In this document: one piece after another, positions 18,555-27,199 of the stretch | How the letters are laid out: each line of letters begins with the position of its first letter | Position numbering within the stretch: position 1 is the first letter of the stretch | Program-made: the position numbers and the translations under genes | Notes under the pieces: generated by a model | What the model was told of the DNA's origin: nothing | Seen by the model: the letters and a program-made list of their open reading frames with translations, nothing else | Databases searched by the model: none | NCBI RefSeq assembly: GCF_007748175.1 | Contig: NZ_CP037422.1 | Location: forward strand, 4,334,327 to 4,398,326 | Length of the DNA stretch: 64,000 bases | Source of the DNA: Gimesia aquarii | Lineage (GTDB): Bacteria > Planctomycetota > Planctomycetia > Planctomycetales > Planctomycetaceae | Direction of reading: 5' to 3'

Positions 18555-21500
18555 TTAATCGAATAATTGTTTTGCCTGTTTTTGAATCTCTTCGTTTGAA
18601 TGTTCTATCAACAGTTTCTGAACAGTAGCGTCGATCATCTTTGCTGTAATTTTTTGCATTTGAGTTGCATTCAGTAAGGCCCGCGCACGATTCTCCGTTC
18701 TGAGCAACGCTTCGAGAGCAAGCTTACGATTTCTTTGATTTAATTCCGGTACTGCATTGATCAACAGTAGCGTTGATGCTTCGCAATCAATATCACCCAG
18801 CCCACTCACGGCTCCCATCTGTAACTCAGCCTGTTTAGAATTTGCGAGATATTTTTTTAATTGTGCTTTGCATGATTTAAAATCAAGCATCGCAATCATT
18901 CTGAGTGCGTCGTAGCGGGTACCTGATTTGATTTTTGGATCATCGGCCATCTTCACAGATTGCAACAACGCCTGTTTCCAGCGAGCGGCCAGTTTCGCGT
19001 CATCTTTTAAAATTGTTTCGATACGTGCACGAGGCCAATCTCCGGCTATCGTGATTCCATTGATAATTCCTCCTCCAATCACAACAGCCTGCCAACGTTG
19101 CAAAGCCCCTCCCTTTTCAGGCAACGATGCTTCGAGTAACTTACGAATTTCATCAACCTGATTTCGTTTACCTAATGCAATCGCTGTTCGCCAAATTTCA
19201 GGTATCTCGCGGTATTCATCAACTGTACCAACCTTGACACTGGCAACAAGCGACTTAATTTTTGCAACCGGGTCTACGGGAACCGTCTTTGGCTTCACTT
19301 CTCCAGAACTAACGGGAACGGCTTGACTCAGGGTATCCGCTGCATGACTGTCAACGGAGATTTCAGAGAGAAAAACCCACCCTTTCTTACCTTGAAATTT
19401 AATACGGACAAAGCGAGACTGCTGTTGTGGAAGATTAATCTCAACAGTACGGCCATCGATTCCGTAAAGTCCTAAACCGTCAGGATGGTTATCAAATCCA
19501 GAAAATTTGAGATGGTTTCCATATTGCTCACCATTATTGCTGAAAGAAATCAAAACCGAAGCGGGGGCATGAATGGTGCCCGGCTCATGATTGACTCCAT
19601 AGACAATCTTTAAAGAACGAATTGGTATTTTCTTTCCGAGATCAAAGTCGATGCCTGATTGAGGCTGTGTGCCGGCAAATCGGAACCCAACCCATTGACC
19701 ATCATTAAATCGTGCTGATCCCGTTGACTGATTGACGAGCTTCGGCTTATTCGGATCATCAGGATAAGCGGCATCAGGTTTCACGGCTCCGACATATTTG
19801 TATTTTATAGAAGAACTGTTTTCCTGAAGAAATACTAATAAATCTGCCATTGCTTCCAGTGAGATTTCACGTTCCAGGCCTTCTGGCATCAAAGATTTAC
19901 CCGTATTCTGCAATTCTTCAAGTTGCGTTCTGAGAATCGTTTGTACTTTTCCTTTCTGGCCTTTCAAAGTAATGCTATTACTTTGCTCGGATACGAGAAT
20001 CCCGGTATGAATCATCCCTTCATAAGTCACAGCCAGATACGAGGCGTAGCGACCATCGACGGCTTTATTAGGATCTAATAACGATGTCAGCAAAAAGGAT
20101 TTTGATTGATCCGTCAACGCAGCCAGATCTGGCCCTACCACATGACCTTTTCCATTTAAGCGATGGCAGGCAGCACACTGCTTCTCAAACACAACACTCC
20201 CACGTTGTATGTTTCCCTGCTTCAGATCAATTGATTGATATTGCTTAAGAACGGCAGCCCGACTGGCACTGGTTGCTACAGAAAATATTTTCCTGGCGCG
20301 CTGGCTGATCTCAGGGCTTTTGTGTTTAGTTAGTTTATCACGATTCGTTAAATCAATCTGAGCAGGTTGAATGAGTTTCTGTTCGATGCTCTTTAATAAT
20401 TCAACGGTGGTACTCTCTCGTGAAAGTAATTGGTCTAGCACTTCTACTCGCAAGGCAGGAGTATACTGTTTCCAGTTTTTGAGGACAGTTTGTATGGCAG
20501 AAGAATTCTGTGTATTGATCAAACTGCACAGAGCAGCAACTTGAATCTTTAGAGGAGTCTGAGGGGAAAGCAAGTCCGAAATCAATCCAATATCTTCCAG
20601 ACTCTGACCTGCGCTCATTACAAATTCTATCGCACCAATCCGATATTTCTCATGACTCTGATGATCTGATATTAACTGGCTGGCACGCTCGCGTAATAGC
20701 TGCACTTGCTGATGAACAGCCGCATCTTCATTGACTTTCTCGTGATTGAGTCCCCTTAAGATTTGCGAAAGAGAATCCCATTCCCATAATTGAAGCTCCT
20801 GATTTTTCACAGTACCTTCTAACATGCACTCTAAAATTGTTTTCAGTGTCGCTTTATCCTTTGTGGCGATCGCCATCGCCAAGAGTGCTTCGTAAACCGG
20901 TAATAATTTTGGTTTACTGCTGATTTGGGGAATCAGAACTGTGATCGCAGGTGCTAAGCGATCTGGTTCGAAACTCGTCAATACTGCCGACCTGATATAT
21001 ACATTTGCAGAATGGTCTCTCATTAATTTTAACAAACCTTGTGTCGCTACGTCCCCTTTTAATTCACCTAACGAGTAAGCCAACTGTAAGATTACCGATA
21101 AATTTCTCTCATTCTTAGTTCGCTCCAGAACGGCATTTGCCAATTCATTTGACTTGTTCAAGAACGGTTCTGATAAACGAACAACCTCTCTGCGAACACC
21201 AGCAACAGGATCATTAATCCGTGACAATAACAAATCTGAATCTAATGCCTGTAGTCCTTCCAAACTGCTTAATGCTTGTACCCTGGACTCGGGTAAGTCT
21301 GCATTTACTGCAATAGATTTGATGATTGGAATTGTTTCCGAAGCAGATCGTAGAAGCAGTTCCTGCTGTACCATATCACGTAATGTACCATTACTTGATT
21401 TCAACAGATTCGCTAATTCTACTGAAGATAGCTTTTTGAGATTCGGTGCAGGTATCCGTTCTTGATCTTTGCGACTGATTCGATAGATTCTGCCTCGCGT

Positions 21501-23996
21501 CTCGCCAGCTCGTACGTTGAGTTTGGCGACTGCTTCGGGGGAAAGCCACTTCGGGTGTTCAATTAAATAGCGGTACATATCAACGATCATTACCGTTCCA
21601 TCAGGACTCATGCGCGCCTGCACGGGACGAAACCAGTTATCGGTTGAAGTCAAAAAATCGCGATCTTGCTCTTCCGCAGCACGCTCACCAGCAAAACTGA
21701 CACCTTTCGGATGAACTAACATCCGATGTACTAATTGATTGACAGGTTCACAAAGGAAAGCATTACCATAGAAATCATCTCCCAGTTTACGGTCACGATA
21801 GAGTCCTAGACCACAGACTGATGTAGGACGTCCGCGTGGTCCGCTTAAATGGAATTGCACCAGTTCCCCCACAGGAAAGAGCTCACTCCGATGACTCCCC
21901 TGAGGAACGGAGACTTCTGGCGGAGGAGAAACGACAAACGGATTCTTTCGAAAATATGATTCAGTCACTGGATAATGCAAACAGAGACTCCCGTTACGGC
22001 AGCCAAACCAGTTTCCCCAGTCGTCTCGAACCCGCCCCTGTTGAGAACGTCCACTCACGGGTTCCAATTCTCCCGTCTCCGGCTGAAAGCGAAAATCGCG
22101 ATTCGTAACATTAACAGTCTGACCATTGAACGACTTTATGATTCCACCAAACAAGCCACCTGAAGCATAAACCCAGTTATCAAGTCCGGGAACCAAGCTG
22201 TTGACGCGTGCTTGAAAATTATGTGTAGCGAATCCGGTTAAGATTTTACGCTGAACGTCAGCTTTTCCATCGCCGCTTGTATCTTCAGCATAGATCACAT
22301 CGGGCGCGGCACAAACGAGAACTCCTTTTTTCCAAACCATCAACCCGGTAGGGAAAGCAAGCCCTTCTAAAAAAACAGTGGCTTTGTCGTAGACTCCATC
22401 TTGATCCAGATCTTCCAGATACTTGACGACCCCTCCCGGTTTCATATTCCCATCAATACCAAGTGGATAATCACGCATCTCGACTACCCAAAGCTTTCCA
22501 TCGGGACCGAATTCAATTGCGACGGGGTCAATTACAAGAGGCTCTGCGGCTACAAGTTCTACCTTAAGATTATCGGCATAATTCATACGGGAGATCGATT
22601 CGGCAGGACTCAAGGGTCGTTTACCACCAGTTTGGCTGACATCCACTTCTGCACGAAATGAAGCTGGTAGCTGTCGATCAACCTCGTCTAGAATTTTTTT
22701 CTCTAAACCTGGCGCAAGTGACGCCGGTAAATCATACCAGACCATCGCGTTCCGACCCTCATAGCCACCTTCCTGTAAAACACGTTCAGACGGAATGTAA
22801 CAAGGCACATCGTTCGAATAAGCCGTAACCCAAATCTTTGCACCATGCGTTTGTTTAAGCGCCAGAGAATAATCAACGACTACTTCGCCACCCAGAAAAA
22901 CCATTGCCAGGTCATTACCAAAGACCCAAGAGGTCACTGGATAAACAATTTTATCAGTTAAAGCCTGCCCCTGTTTGAGCCGTCGAAGGTTCTTACGCGC
23001 AAAGTATCCTGTGATTCCTTTTTTATTTTTCTGCTCTTCCCATTCTTCTCGTGTTGGAGGGGTATCTAATGGAAGCACCAACTCTTTATTCGTAGCGATG
23101 AGATTTCCTGAAATTCTGGTCAATTCTGTTTTGAGGCGTTGCCTTACACCTTTTGCAATAACCTGACCATTTACCCGCGCGGCTCCTTGATCATCGCCTC
23201 TAATTTTTGGATTCTGATCAGCCCCACAACCAATTACTACCATTCCCATACAGCCTGGAGTATCTGATTCAATCCCCTCGACGGCACACCCAGCCCAGTC
23301 ACCGGACATGAAAGGAACTCCTCCCAACGTCGTACAATGACAGGCATAATTTACCAGAATCGCTCGTGATTGCCCCTCAATGCTTTTCACATGCAGAATT
23401 GGTAGACTGTGATCTTTAGGACCTGTAATCAGCCGACGGTTTTTAGCAAAGTCTGCAACACTTATGCCCCATTCTAATATGGAAGGCTGAGCGTCTTTAA
23501 TCGCTTTCTCTGCGACCTGAACGAGTGAGGTAACGAGTTCTTGTGTGTATCGATCAATACGGGCTAATTCCTCTGGTGAAAGATCCTTCATATACAAATT
23601 ATGCAGGACTCCATTGAGCATCGGAGCGGAATGCGTATGTGTGGAACTGATCACAACGTTTTCAGCATTAATTTTGTATTTCTGTTTCAGATTCGCGACA
23701 ACTGCTTTCGTGACTGATGCAGGAACCCCACAATTATCGACAGCGATCAGAACATGTGGTTGCCCCTGCTCATTTTTAACTGCGATCGCACGGGCCCACA
23801 ACTGCTGCTCCACGCGCGAAATCAACTCGGTACTGCGTGATGCGTAACCACTCAGCAATACAGGATATTCTGGAGTGATATCAATCTTGGCGACACCTAC
23901 CAAGTAAGTGCTTTGATTTTCTGCATATAGGACGGAAATGAAACTAGATAGTAAAATTGCTACTACAAAAAAACGGGTTACACTCATCTTCAACAT
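18555..23996 (-). CDS. Giant ceramidase-like / PVC-type dehydrogenase / HEAT / heme-domain fusion
   Basis: A 1813-residue secreted protein starting with a signal peptide (VVAILLSSFISVLYA). Domains in order: a neutral/alkaline ceramidase-like domain at about 30-440 (VGVAKIDITP, SSTHTHSAP, NYACHCTTLGG); a membrane-bound dehydrogenase-type propeller at about 460-860 (DGKLWVVEMRDYP, GLAFPTGLMVW); HEAT-like helical repeats to about 1230; a cytochrome-c-like domain with CAACH at about residue 1273 and a distal MPEGL Met; a discoidin/F5-8-like beta domain at about 1420-1550; and a second helical repeat region to the end. GGGGAG lies before the ATG at 23996. The dehydrogenase-HEAT-heme order is common in PVC bacteria; its physiological substrate is unknown. 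Divergent to an XylR-like regulator. Confidence 0.85.
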   Translation of the reverse strand: MLKMSVTRFFVVAILLSSFISVLYAENQSTYLVGVAKIDITPEYPVLLSGYASRSTELISRVEQQLWARAIAVKNEQGQPHVLIAVDNCGVPASVTKAVVANLKQKYKINAENVVISSTHTHSAPMLNGVLHNLYMKDLSPEELARIDRYTQELVTSLVQVAEKAIKDAQPSILEWGISVADFAKNRRLITGPKDHSLPILHVKSIEGQSRAILVNYACHCTTLGGVPFMSGDWAGCAVEGIESDTPGCMGMVVIGCGADQNPKIRGDDQGAARVNGQVIAKGVRQRLKTELTRISGNLIATNKELVLPLDTPPTREEWEEQKNKKGITGYFARKNLRRLKQGQALTDKIVYPVTSWVFGNDLAMVFLGGEVVVDYSLALKQTHGAKIWVTAYSNDVPCYIPSERVLQEGGYEGRNAMVWYDLPASLAPGLEKKILDEVDRQLPASFRAEVDVSQTGGKRPLSPAESISRMNYADNLKVELVAAEPLVIDPVAIEFGPDGKLWVVEMRDYPLGIDGNMKPGGVVKYLEDLDQDGVYDKATVFLEGLAFPTGLMVWKKGVLVCAAPDVIYAEDTSGDGKADVQRKILTGFATHNFQARVNSLVPGLDNWVYASGGLFGGIIKSFNGQTVNVTNRDFRFQPETGELEPVSGRSQQGRVRDDWGNWFGCRNGSLCLHYPVTESYFRKNPFVVSPPPEVSVPQGSHRSELFPVGELVQFHLSGPRGRPTSVCGLGLYRDRKLGDDFYGNAFLCEPVNQLVHRMLVHPKGVSFAGERAAEEQDRDFLTSTDNWFRPVQARMSPDGTVMIVDMYRYLIEHPKWLSPEAVAKLNVRAGETRGRIYRISRKDQERIPAPNLKKLSSVELANLLKSSNGTLRDMVQQELLLRSASETIPIIKSIAVNADLPESRVQALSSLEGLQALDSDLLLSRINDPVAGVRREVVRLSEPFLNKSNELANAVLERTKNERNLSVILQLAYSLGELKGDVATQGLLKLMRDHSANVYIRSAVLTSFEPDRLAPAITVLIPQISSKPKLLPVYEALLAMAIATKDKATLKTILECMLEGTVKNQELQLWEWDSLSQILRGLNHEKVNEDAAVHQQVQLLRERASQLISDHQSHEKYRIGAIEFVMSAGQSLEDIGLISDLLSPQTPLKIQVAALCSLINTQNSSAIQTVLKNWKQYTPALRVEVLDQLLSRESTTVELLKSIEQKLIQPAQIDLTNRDKLTKHKSPEISQRARKIFSVATSASRAAVLKQYQSIDLKQGNIQRGSVVFEKQCAACHRLNGKGHVVGPDLAALTDQSKSFLLTSLLDPNKAVDGRYASYLAVTYEGMIHTGILVSEQSNSITLKGQKGKVQTILRTQLEELQNTGKSLMPEGLEREISLEAMADLLVFLQENSSSIKYKYVGAVKPDAAYPDDPNKPKLVNQSTGSARFNDGQWVGFRFAGTQPQSGIDFDLGKKIPIRSLKIVYGVNHEPGTIHAPASVLISFSNNGEQYGNHLKFSGFDNHPDGLGLYGIDGRTVEINLPQQQSRFVRIKFQGKKGWVFLSEISVDSHAADTLSQAVPVSSGEVKPKTVPVDPVAKIKSLVASVKVGTVDEYREIPEIWRTAIALGKRNQVDEIRKLLEASLPEKGGALQRWQAVVIGGGIINGITIAGDWPRARIETILKDDAKLAARWKQALLQSVKMADDPKIKSGTRYDALRMIAMLDFKSCKAQLKKYLANSKQAELQMGAVSGLGDIDCEASTLLLINAVPELNQRNRKLALEALLRTENRARALLNATQMQKITAKMIDATVQKLLIEHSNEEIQKQAKQLFD

Positions 23997-24157
23997 TTTG
24001 GTCTCCCCAACAGACGTTGAACCAGTAGCGCATCAATCGAGTTGAAAAACAAAAAAAACATCGAGAATTATTGTTTCCAAAAGACTCATTCGTCTATCAT
24101 TTTATGAATTCGAATCTTCAGTGTACCTGCTCAGTTCACTCAGAATCAATCCAGTAC

Positions 24158-24185
24158 TGCGACAGTATCTTTCAAAATTGCGACA
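24158..24185. promoter_or_regulatory. Direct repeats TGCGACA, 21 bp apart: candidate XylR/AraC operator
   Basis: Two copies of TGCGACA start at 24158 and 24179, exactly 21 bp apart (two helical turns) and on the same strand. AraC-family regulators usually bind direct half-sites with about this spacing. They lie just before the regulator gene at 24201 and in the 204-bp space shared with the divergent giant gene. The repeat is short, so chance is possible. Confidence 0.35.
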
Positions 24186-24200
24186 ACCCGAAACACGATC

Positions 24201-25358
24201 ATGCCACACCGTACACCACAAGTAGCTATTTTTATCGAAACATCAAAAACATTTGGTCGTGGGATTCTACAAGGCATTTCGACCTATTCACGCACTCATG
24301 GACCCTGGTCTATTTTTATCGATGAGTGGGGACCTGCGAGTTCACTTCCCGATTGGATCAAGGATTGGGATGGAGATGGAATTATCGCCAGAGTTCGCTC
24401 ACAACAGATGGCAGATCGCTTACATCAAGCTGGTGTTCCCATTGTTGACACACTGCAACAGATATCCAACTCTGACCTTCCCGGCGTCTATTCCGATGAT
24501 ATTGCTATCGCGGCATTAGCCTTTGAACACTTGCACGATCGTCACTTGAGACATTTTGCGTTTGTAGGTGTTGAAAGATCCAATTGGTCACTACGACGTA
24601 GTATCGCTTTTACCGATCTTGTAAAACGACACGGATTCGAATGTGAACTTTATTCACCACTTTCCCGCAGGCGTTTTTCCGAAAGTTGGAATGGAGGCCA
24701 GGAGGACCTGGGAGACTGGCTGGAATCACTTCCTAAACCTGTTGGTTTAATGGCTGCACATGATCTACGCGCGTTATGCGTTCTAGATGCCTGCAGTCGT
24801 CGAAACATTGCTGTTCCTGAACAGGTTGCCGTTGTTGGCGTAGATAATGATGATGTATTCTGTGAAGCGATTAACCCGCACCTCACCAGCATCTCTCATC
24901 AGTCAGAACAGATTGGCTACGAAGCTGCTTCGCTACTCGATCATTTAATGAAAGGAAAAACCACACCATGTTCTCCTTTGATGCTTCCCCCTAGAACTCT
25001 GGTTCCACGCAGATCGACCGACATCATCGCTGTGAACGATCTTGCAATTGCTTCTGCTTTGGAATTTATAAGGCGCAATGCATGCTCTAAAATAAACGTT
25101 GCTTTAATTTCGCAACACGTAAATCTTACAAGACGTTCTCTGGAACGACGTTTTATGCGGTTGGTTGGTAAAACACCGCATCAATTAATCGCGGAAGAGC
25201 GGCTTCGCCGAGCAAAACAACTTTTAATTGATACCGATTTTACTCTAGAAAGAATTGCATCAATGGCAGGGTTTTCGAGTGCTGCTTATTTGAGTGTTGT
25301 CATCAAAGCGCATGAAAATTGTACGCCGACTGAATTTCGCCATGTAGCAAATCATTAA
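24201..25358 (+). CDS. XylR-like AraC-family transcriptional regulator
   Basis: A 385-residue regulator. The N-terminal section of about 270 residues is a LacI/periplasmic-binding-like sensor (QVAIFIETSKTFGRGILQGI, PVGLMAAHDLRALCVLDACSR, VAVVGVDNDDVFCE), which binds a sugar-like ligand in E. coli XylR. The C-terminal 100 residues hold two helix-turn-helix motifs of AraC type (VNLTRRSLERRFMRLVGKTPHQLI and LERIASMAGFSSAAYLSVVIK). This architecture is abundant in planctomycetes. It likely controls the divergent giant secreted protein and/or itself. An ATG at 24201 gives the expected N-terminus. Confidence 0.88.
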   Translation: MPHRTPQVAIFIETSKTFGRGILQGISTYSRTHGPWSIFIDEWGPASSLPDWIKDWDGDGIIARVRSQQMADRLHQAGVPIVDTLQQISNSDLPGVYSDDIAIAALAFEHLHDRHLRHFAFVGVERSNWSLRRSIAFTDLVKRHGFECELYSPLSRRRFSESWNGGQEDLGDWLESLPKPVGLMAAHDLRALCVLDACSRRNIAVPEQVAVVGVDNDDVFCEAINPHLTSISHQSEQIGYEAASLLDHLMKGKTTPCSPLMLPPRTLVPRRSTDIIAVNDLAIASALEFIRRNACSKINVALISQHVNLTRRSLERRFMRLVGKTPHQLIAEERLRRAKQLLIDTDFTLERIASMAGFSSAAYLSVVIKAHENCTPTEFRHVANH

Positions 25359-25418
25359 ATGAAACAGGAACGCATTTTTCTTTCGCAAAAATGCATTAAT
25401 CATATTTCCTGCTTTCAT
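25359..25418 (+). terminator. Nested inverted repeat after the XylR-like gene
   Basis: Directly after the stop codon lies an inner 8-bp stem (GCATTTTT / AAAAATGC, 25372-25394, 7-nt loop) enclosed by an outer imperfect pair (ATGAAACAGGAA / TTCCTGCTTTCAT, one bulge). The combined structure is a plausible transcription stop between two same-strand genes. There is no long T-run after the outer arm. Confidence 0.5.
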
Positions 25419-25538
25419 CGAGTGAAAACAGCATAAAGTTCAAACTTATTTATCATTTTCATGAGACTAAAAAATACAAGCCATGCATAGATCTTACAGC
25501 CTATTGACTCCCTAATAGTTTACTCATAAAATAACGAA

Positions 25539-25559
25539 CCTTACGATCCACTTGTAAGG
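25539..25559. promoter_or_regulatory. Palindrome CCTTAC-N9-GTAAGG: candidate MarR autoregulatory operator
   Basis: A perfect 6-bp inverted repeat separated by 9 bp sits 8 bp before the MarR ATG; its right arm overlaps the AAGGGG ribosome binding site. MarR proteins typically repress their own genes through palindromes at the start site. Confidence 0.4.
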
Positions 25560-25566
25560 GGTTAAG

Positions 25567-26049
25567 ATGCCACATACTAACTTGCGCCAAGAACTTGGAA
25601 AAAAACAACCTTTCGACTCCCTTGAACAGGAAGCCGTTCTGAATATTTTGCGAACAAGCGACATCTTTCATAATCAATTCGGAAGACTTTTTAGAGAGTT
25701 TGGCTTAACGCCTTCTCAATATAACGTACTTCGCATTCTGCGTGGGGAAGGCAAACCGATGCCTTCTCTGGAAATCGCTGATCGAATGGTACAAGTTGTC
25801 CCCGCAATCACCGGTCTGATAGACCGCCTCCAGGCTCAGAAACTTGTAAACCGAAAACGCTGTACTGCGGATCGACGGGTCGTATTTATTGAGATCACCT
25901 CTAAAGCATTGGAGCTGTTGAAAGAACTTGACGAACCTGACCGAAATTTACACCGTAAACTCATCGGACATTTAAGTTCGGATGAACTCGCTGAACTATC
26001 TCGGCTACTGGAAAAAGCACGTACCTCTTTGAGTTCCTGTAAAACCTAA
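25567..26049 (+). CDS. MarR-family transcriptional regulator
   Basis: A 160-residue protein. A winged helix lies at about 35-110: LTPSQYNVLRILRGEG, PSLEIADRMVQVVPAITGLIDRLQAQKLVNRKR (recognition helix), then the wing CTADRRVVFIEIT with the family-typical DxR. N- and C-terminal helices supply the dimer interface. No co-directional target gene follows closely, so the targets are unknown. A palindrome overlapping its ribosome binding site suggests autoregulation. Confidence 0.88.
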   Translation: MPHTNLRQELGKKQPFDSLEQEAVLNILRTSDIFHNQFGRLFREFGLTPSQYNVLRILRGEGKPMPSLEIADRMVQVVPAITGLIDRLQAQKLVNRKRCTADRRVVFIEITSKALELLKELDEPDRNLHRKLIGHLSSDELAELSRLLEKARTSLSSCKT

Positions 26050-26565
26050 CTCATGTGTTCTACTTAGTATCAATCTATTAATGAGTACAACCCAAAAATG
26101 CCTCCCCTAATCAGTAAATGCAACATTCTAGTTGGTATATCTAACCATAAAGAGAACTTTAGTTTGAACATTGTGTCTCAAGTATAAACCATCCAAAGAC
26201 TAATGGACAAAAAGTGGGTATATATTTCCTATTTAGATCAAAAAAAGCGATTTGTGAAAGACAAATATATTTTAAAATGAATATAACTACGAACTAGCGA
26301 TATACTTTTGATTGAAATTTCATTAGCAAAACAAATAAATCGGGGAGGTCTTATCTCAGAAAAAATTTTTATTTCATTATGAATATATATCGAGTAAATT
26401 AGTATATATAATGATTTTCATCATATATTGTTTCTCGAAATATGATGTTTCGTAATCACCATTCATAATATAGCATCGCTATAGAACACAGTACTTTAAG
26501 ATGGCGACATGGAGTTGAATCAAAGATGGAGCAGGTATGTATCCATTGTCTAAGGAACAAGCTAA
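26050..26565. other. AT-rich intergenic region upstream of the ECF sigma/kinase pair
   Basis: About 516 bp, very AT-rich near 26280-26450 with runs such as TATATATAATGA. It should hold the promoter of the sigma-kinase pair. No RNA gene, repeat family or coding fragment was recognised. Confidence 0.4.
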
Positions 26566-27180
26566 ATGAACTACAGCTCCGAATGGCCTTCAACACATAT
26601 CTCGCTTTTGAATCGAGTGCGCATACCTTCAGACTCCGAAGCATGGAAAGAATTTGTAAAAATTTATGGACCACTGATTTATAACTACTGTCGAAAATCC
26701 AGATTAAACGATAGTGATTCGGAAGATGTTTGCCAGGACGTATTCCGTCAAATCAGTTCTTCCCTTCATACTTTTGAGTACAATCAAAAACTAGGGCGTT
26801 TCAGGTCTTGGCTGGGGACTGTCACATATCATGAAATTTGTCGATGCTTCAAAAAAAATAAACGCTATCAAAATCAGACCGGCTCAAACGGGCTTCAAGA
26901 ATTTATCTATGAGCAACCAGGAGAGATCGACGCGGCCTGGTCTGATGAATTTTGTGGGCATATCTACCAGACAGCATTAGAAAACATCCGATCTGAATTT
27001 GATGAGAAAACCTGGAAGGCTTTTGAACTCACATGGATCATGGATAAACCTCCTAAGGAAACTGCGGCCGAGCTTAAAACAGAAGTTCCCTGGGTCTACA
27101 AAGCTAAATTTCTTGTTCAAAGAAAGTTAAAGGAAGAAATACAAAGACTTTCGTTTGATAGTATTGTATTTCAAAAATAG
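26566..27180 (+). CDS. Planctomycete-type ECF sigma factor linked to a Ser/Thr kinase
   Basis: A 204-residue RNA polymerase sigma-70-family factor with only regions 2 and 4. Region 2 is visible as WKEFVKIYGPLIYNYCRKSRLNDSDSEDVCQDVFRQI followed by LGRFRSWLGTVTYHEICR (region 2.3/2.4). Region 4 lies near the C-terminus (WKAFELTWIMDKPPKETAAEL, WVYKAKFLVQRKLKEE). The gene ends 19 bp before a zinc-finger/kinase/LRR gene, the arrangement described for ECF-STK groups in planctomycetes. The sigma factor is probably held or activated by that protein. Confidence 0.88.
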   Translation: MNYSSEWPSTHISLLNRVRIPSDSEAWKEFVKIYGPLIYNYCRKSRLNDSDSEDVCQDVFRQISSSLHTFEYNQKLGRFRSWLGTVTYHEICRCFKKNKRYQNQTGSNGLQEFIYEQPGEIDAAWSDEFCGHIYQTALENIRSEFDEKTWKAFELTWIMDKPPKETAAELKTEVPWVYKAKFLVQRKLKEEIQRLSFDSIVFQK

Positions 27181-27199
27181 ATAATAACTTGAGTCTTTC

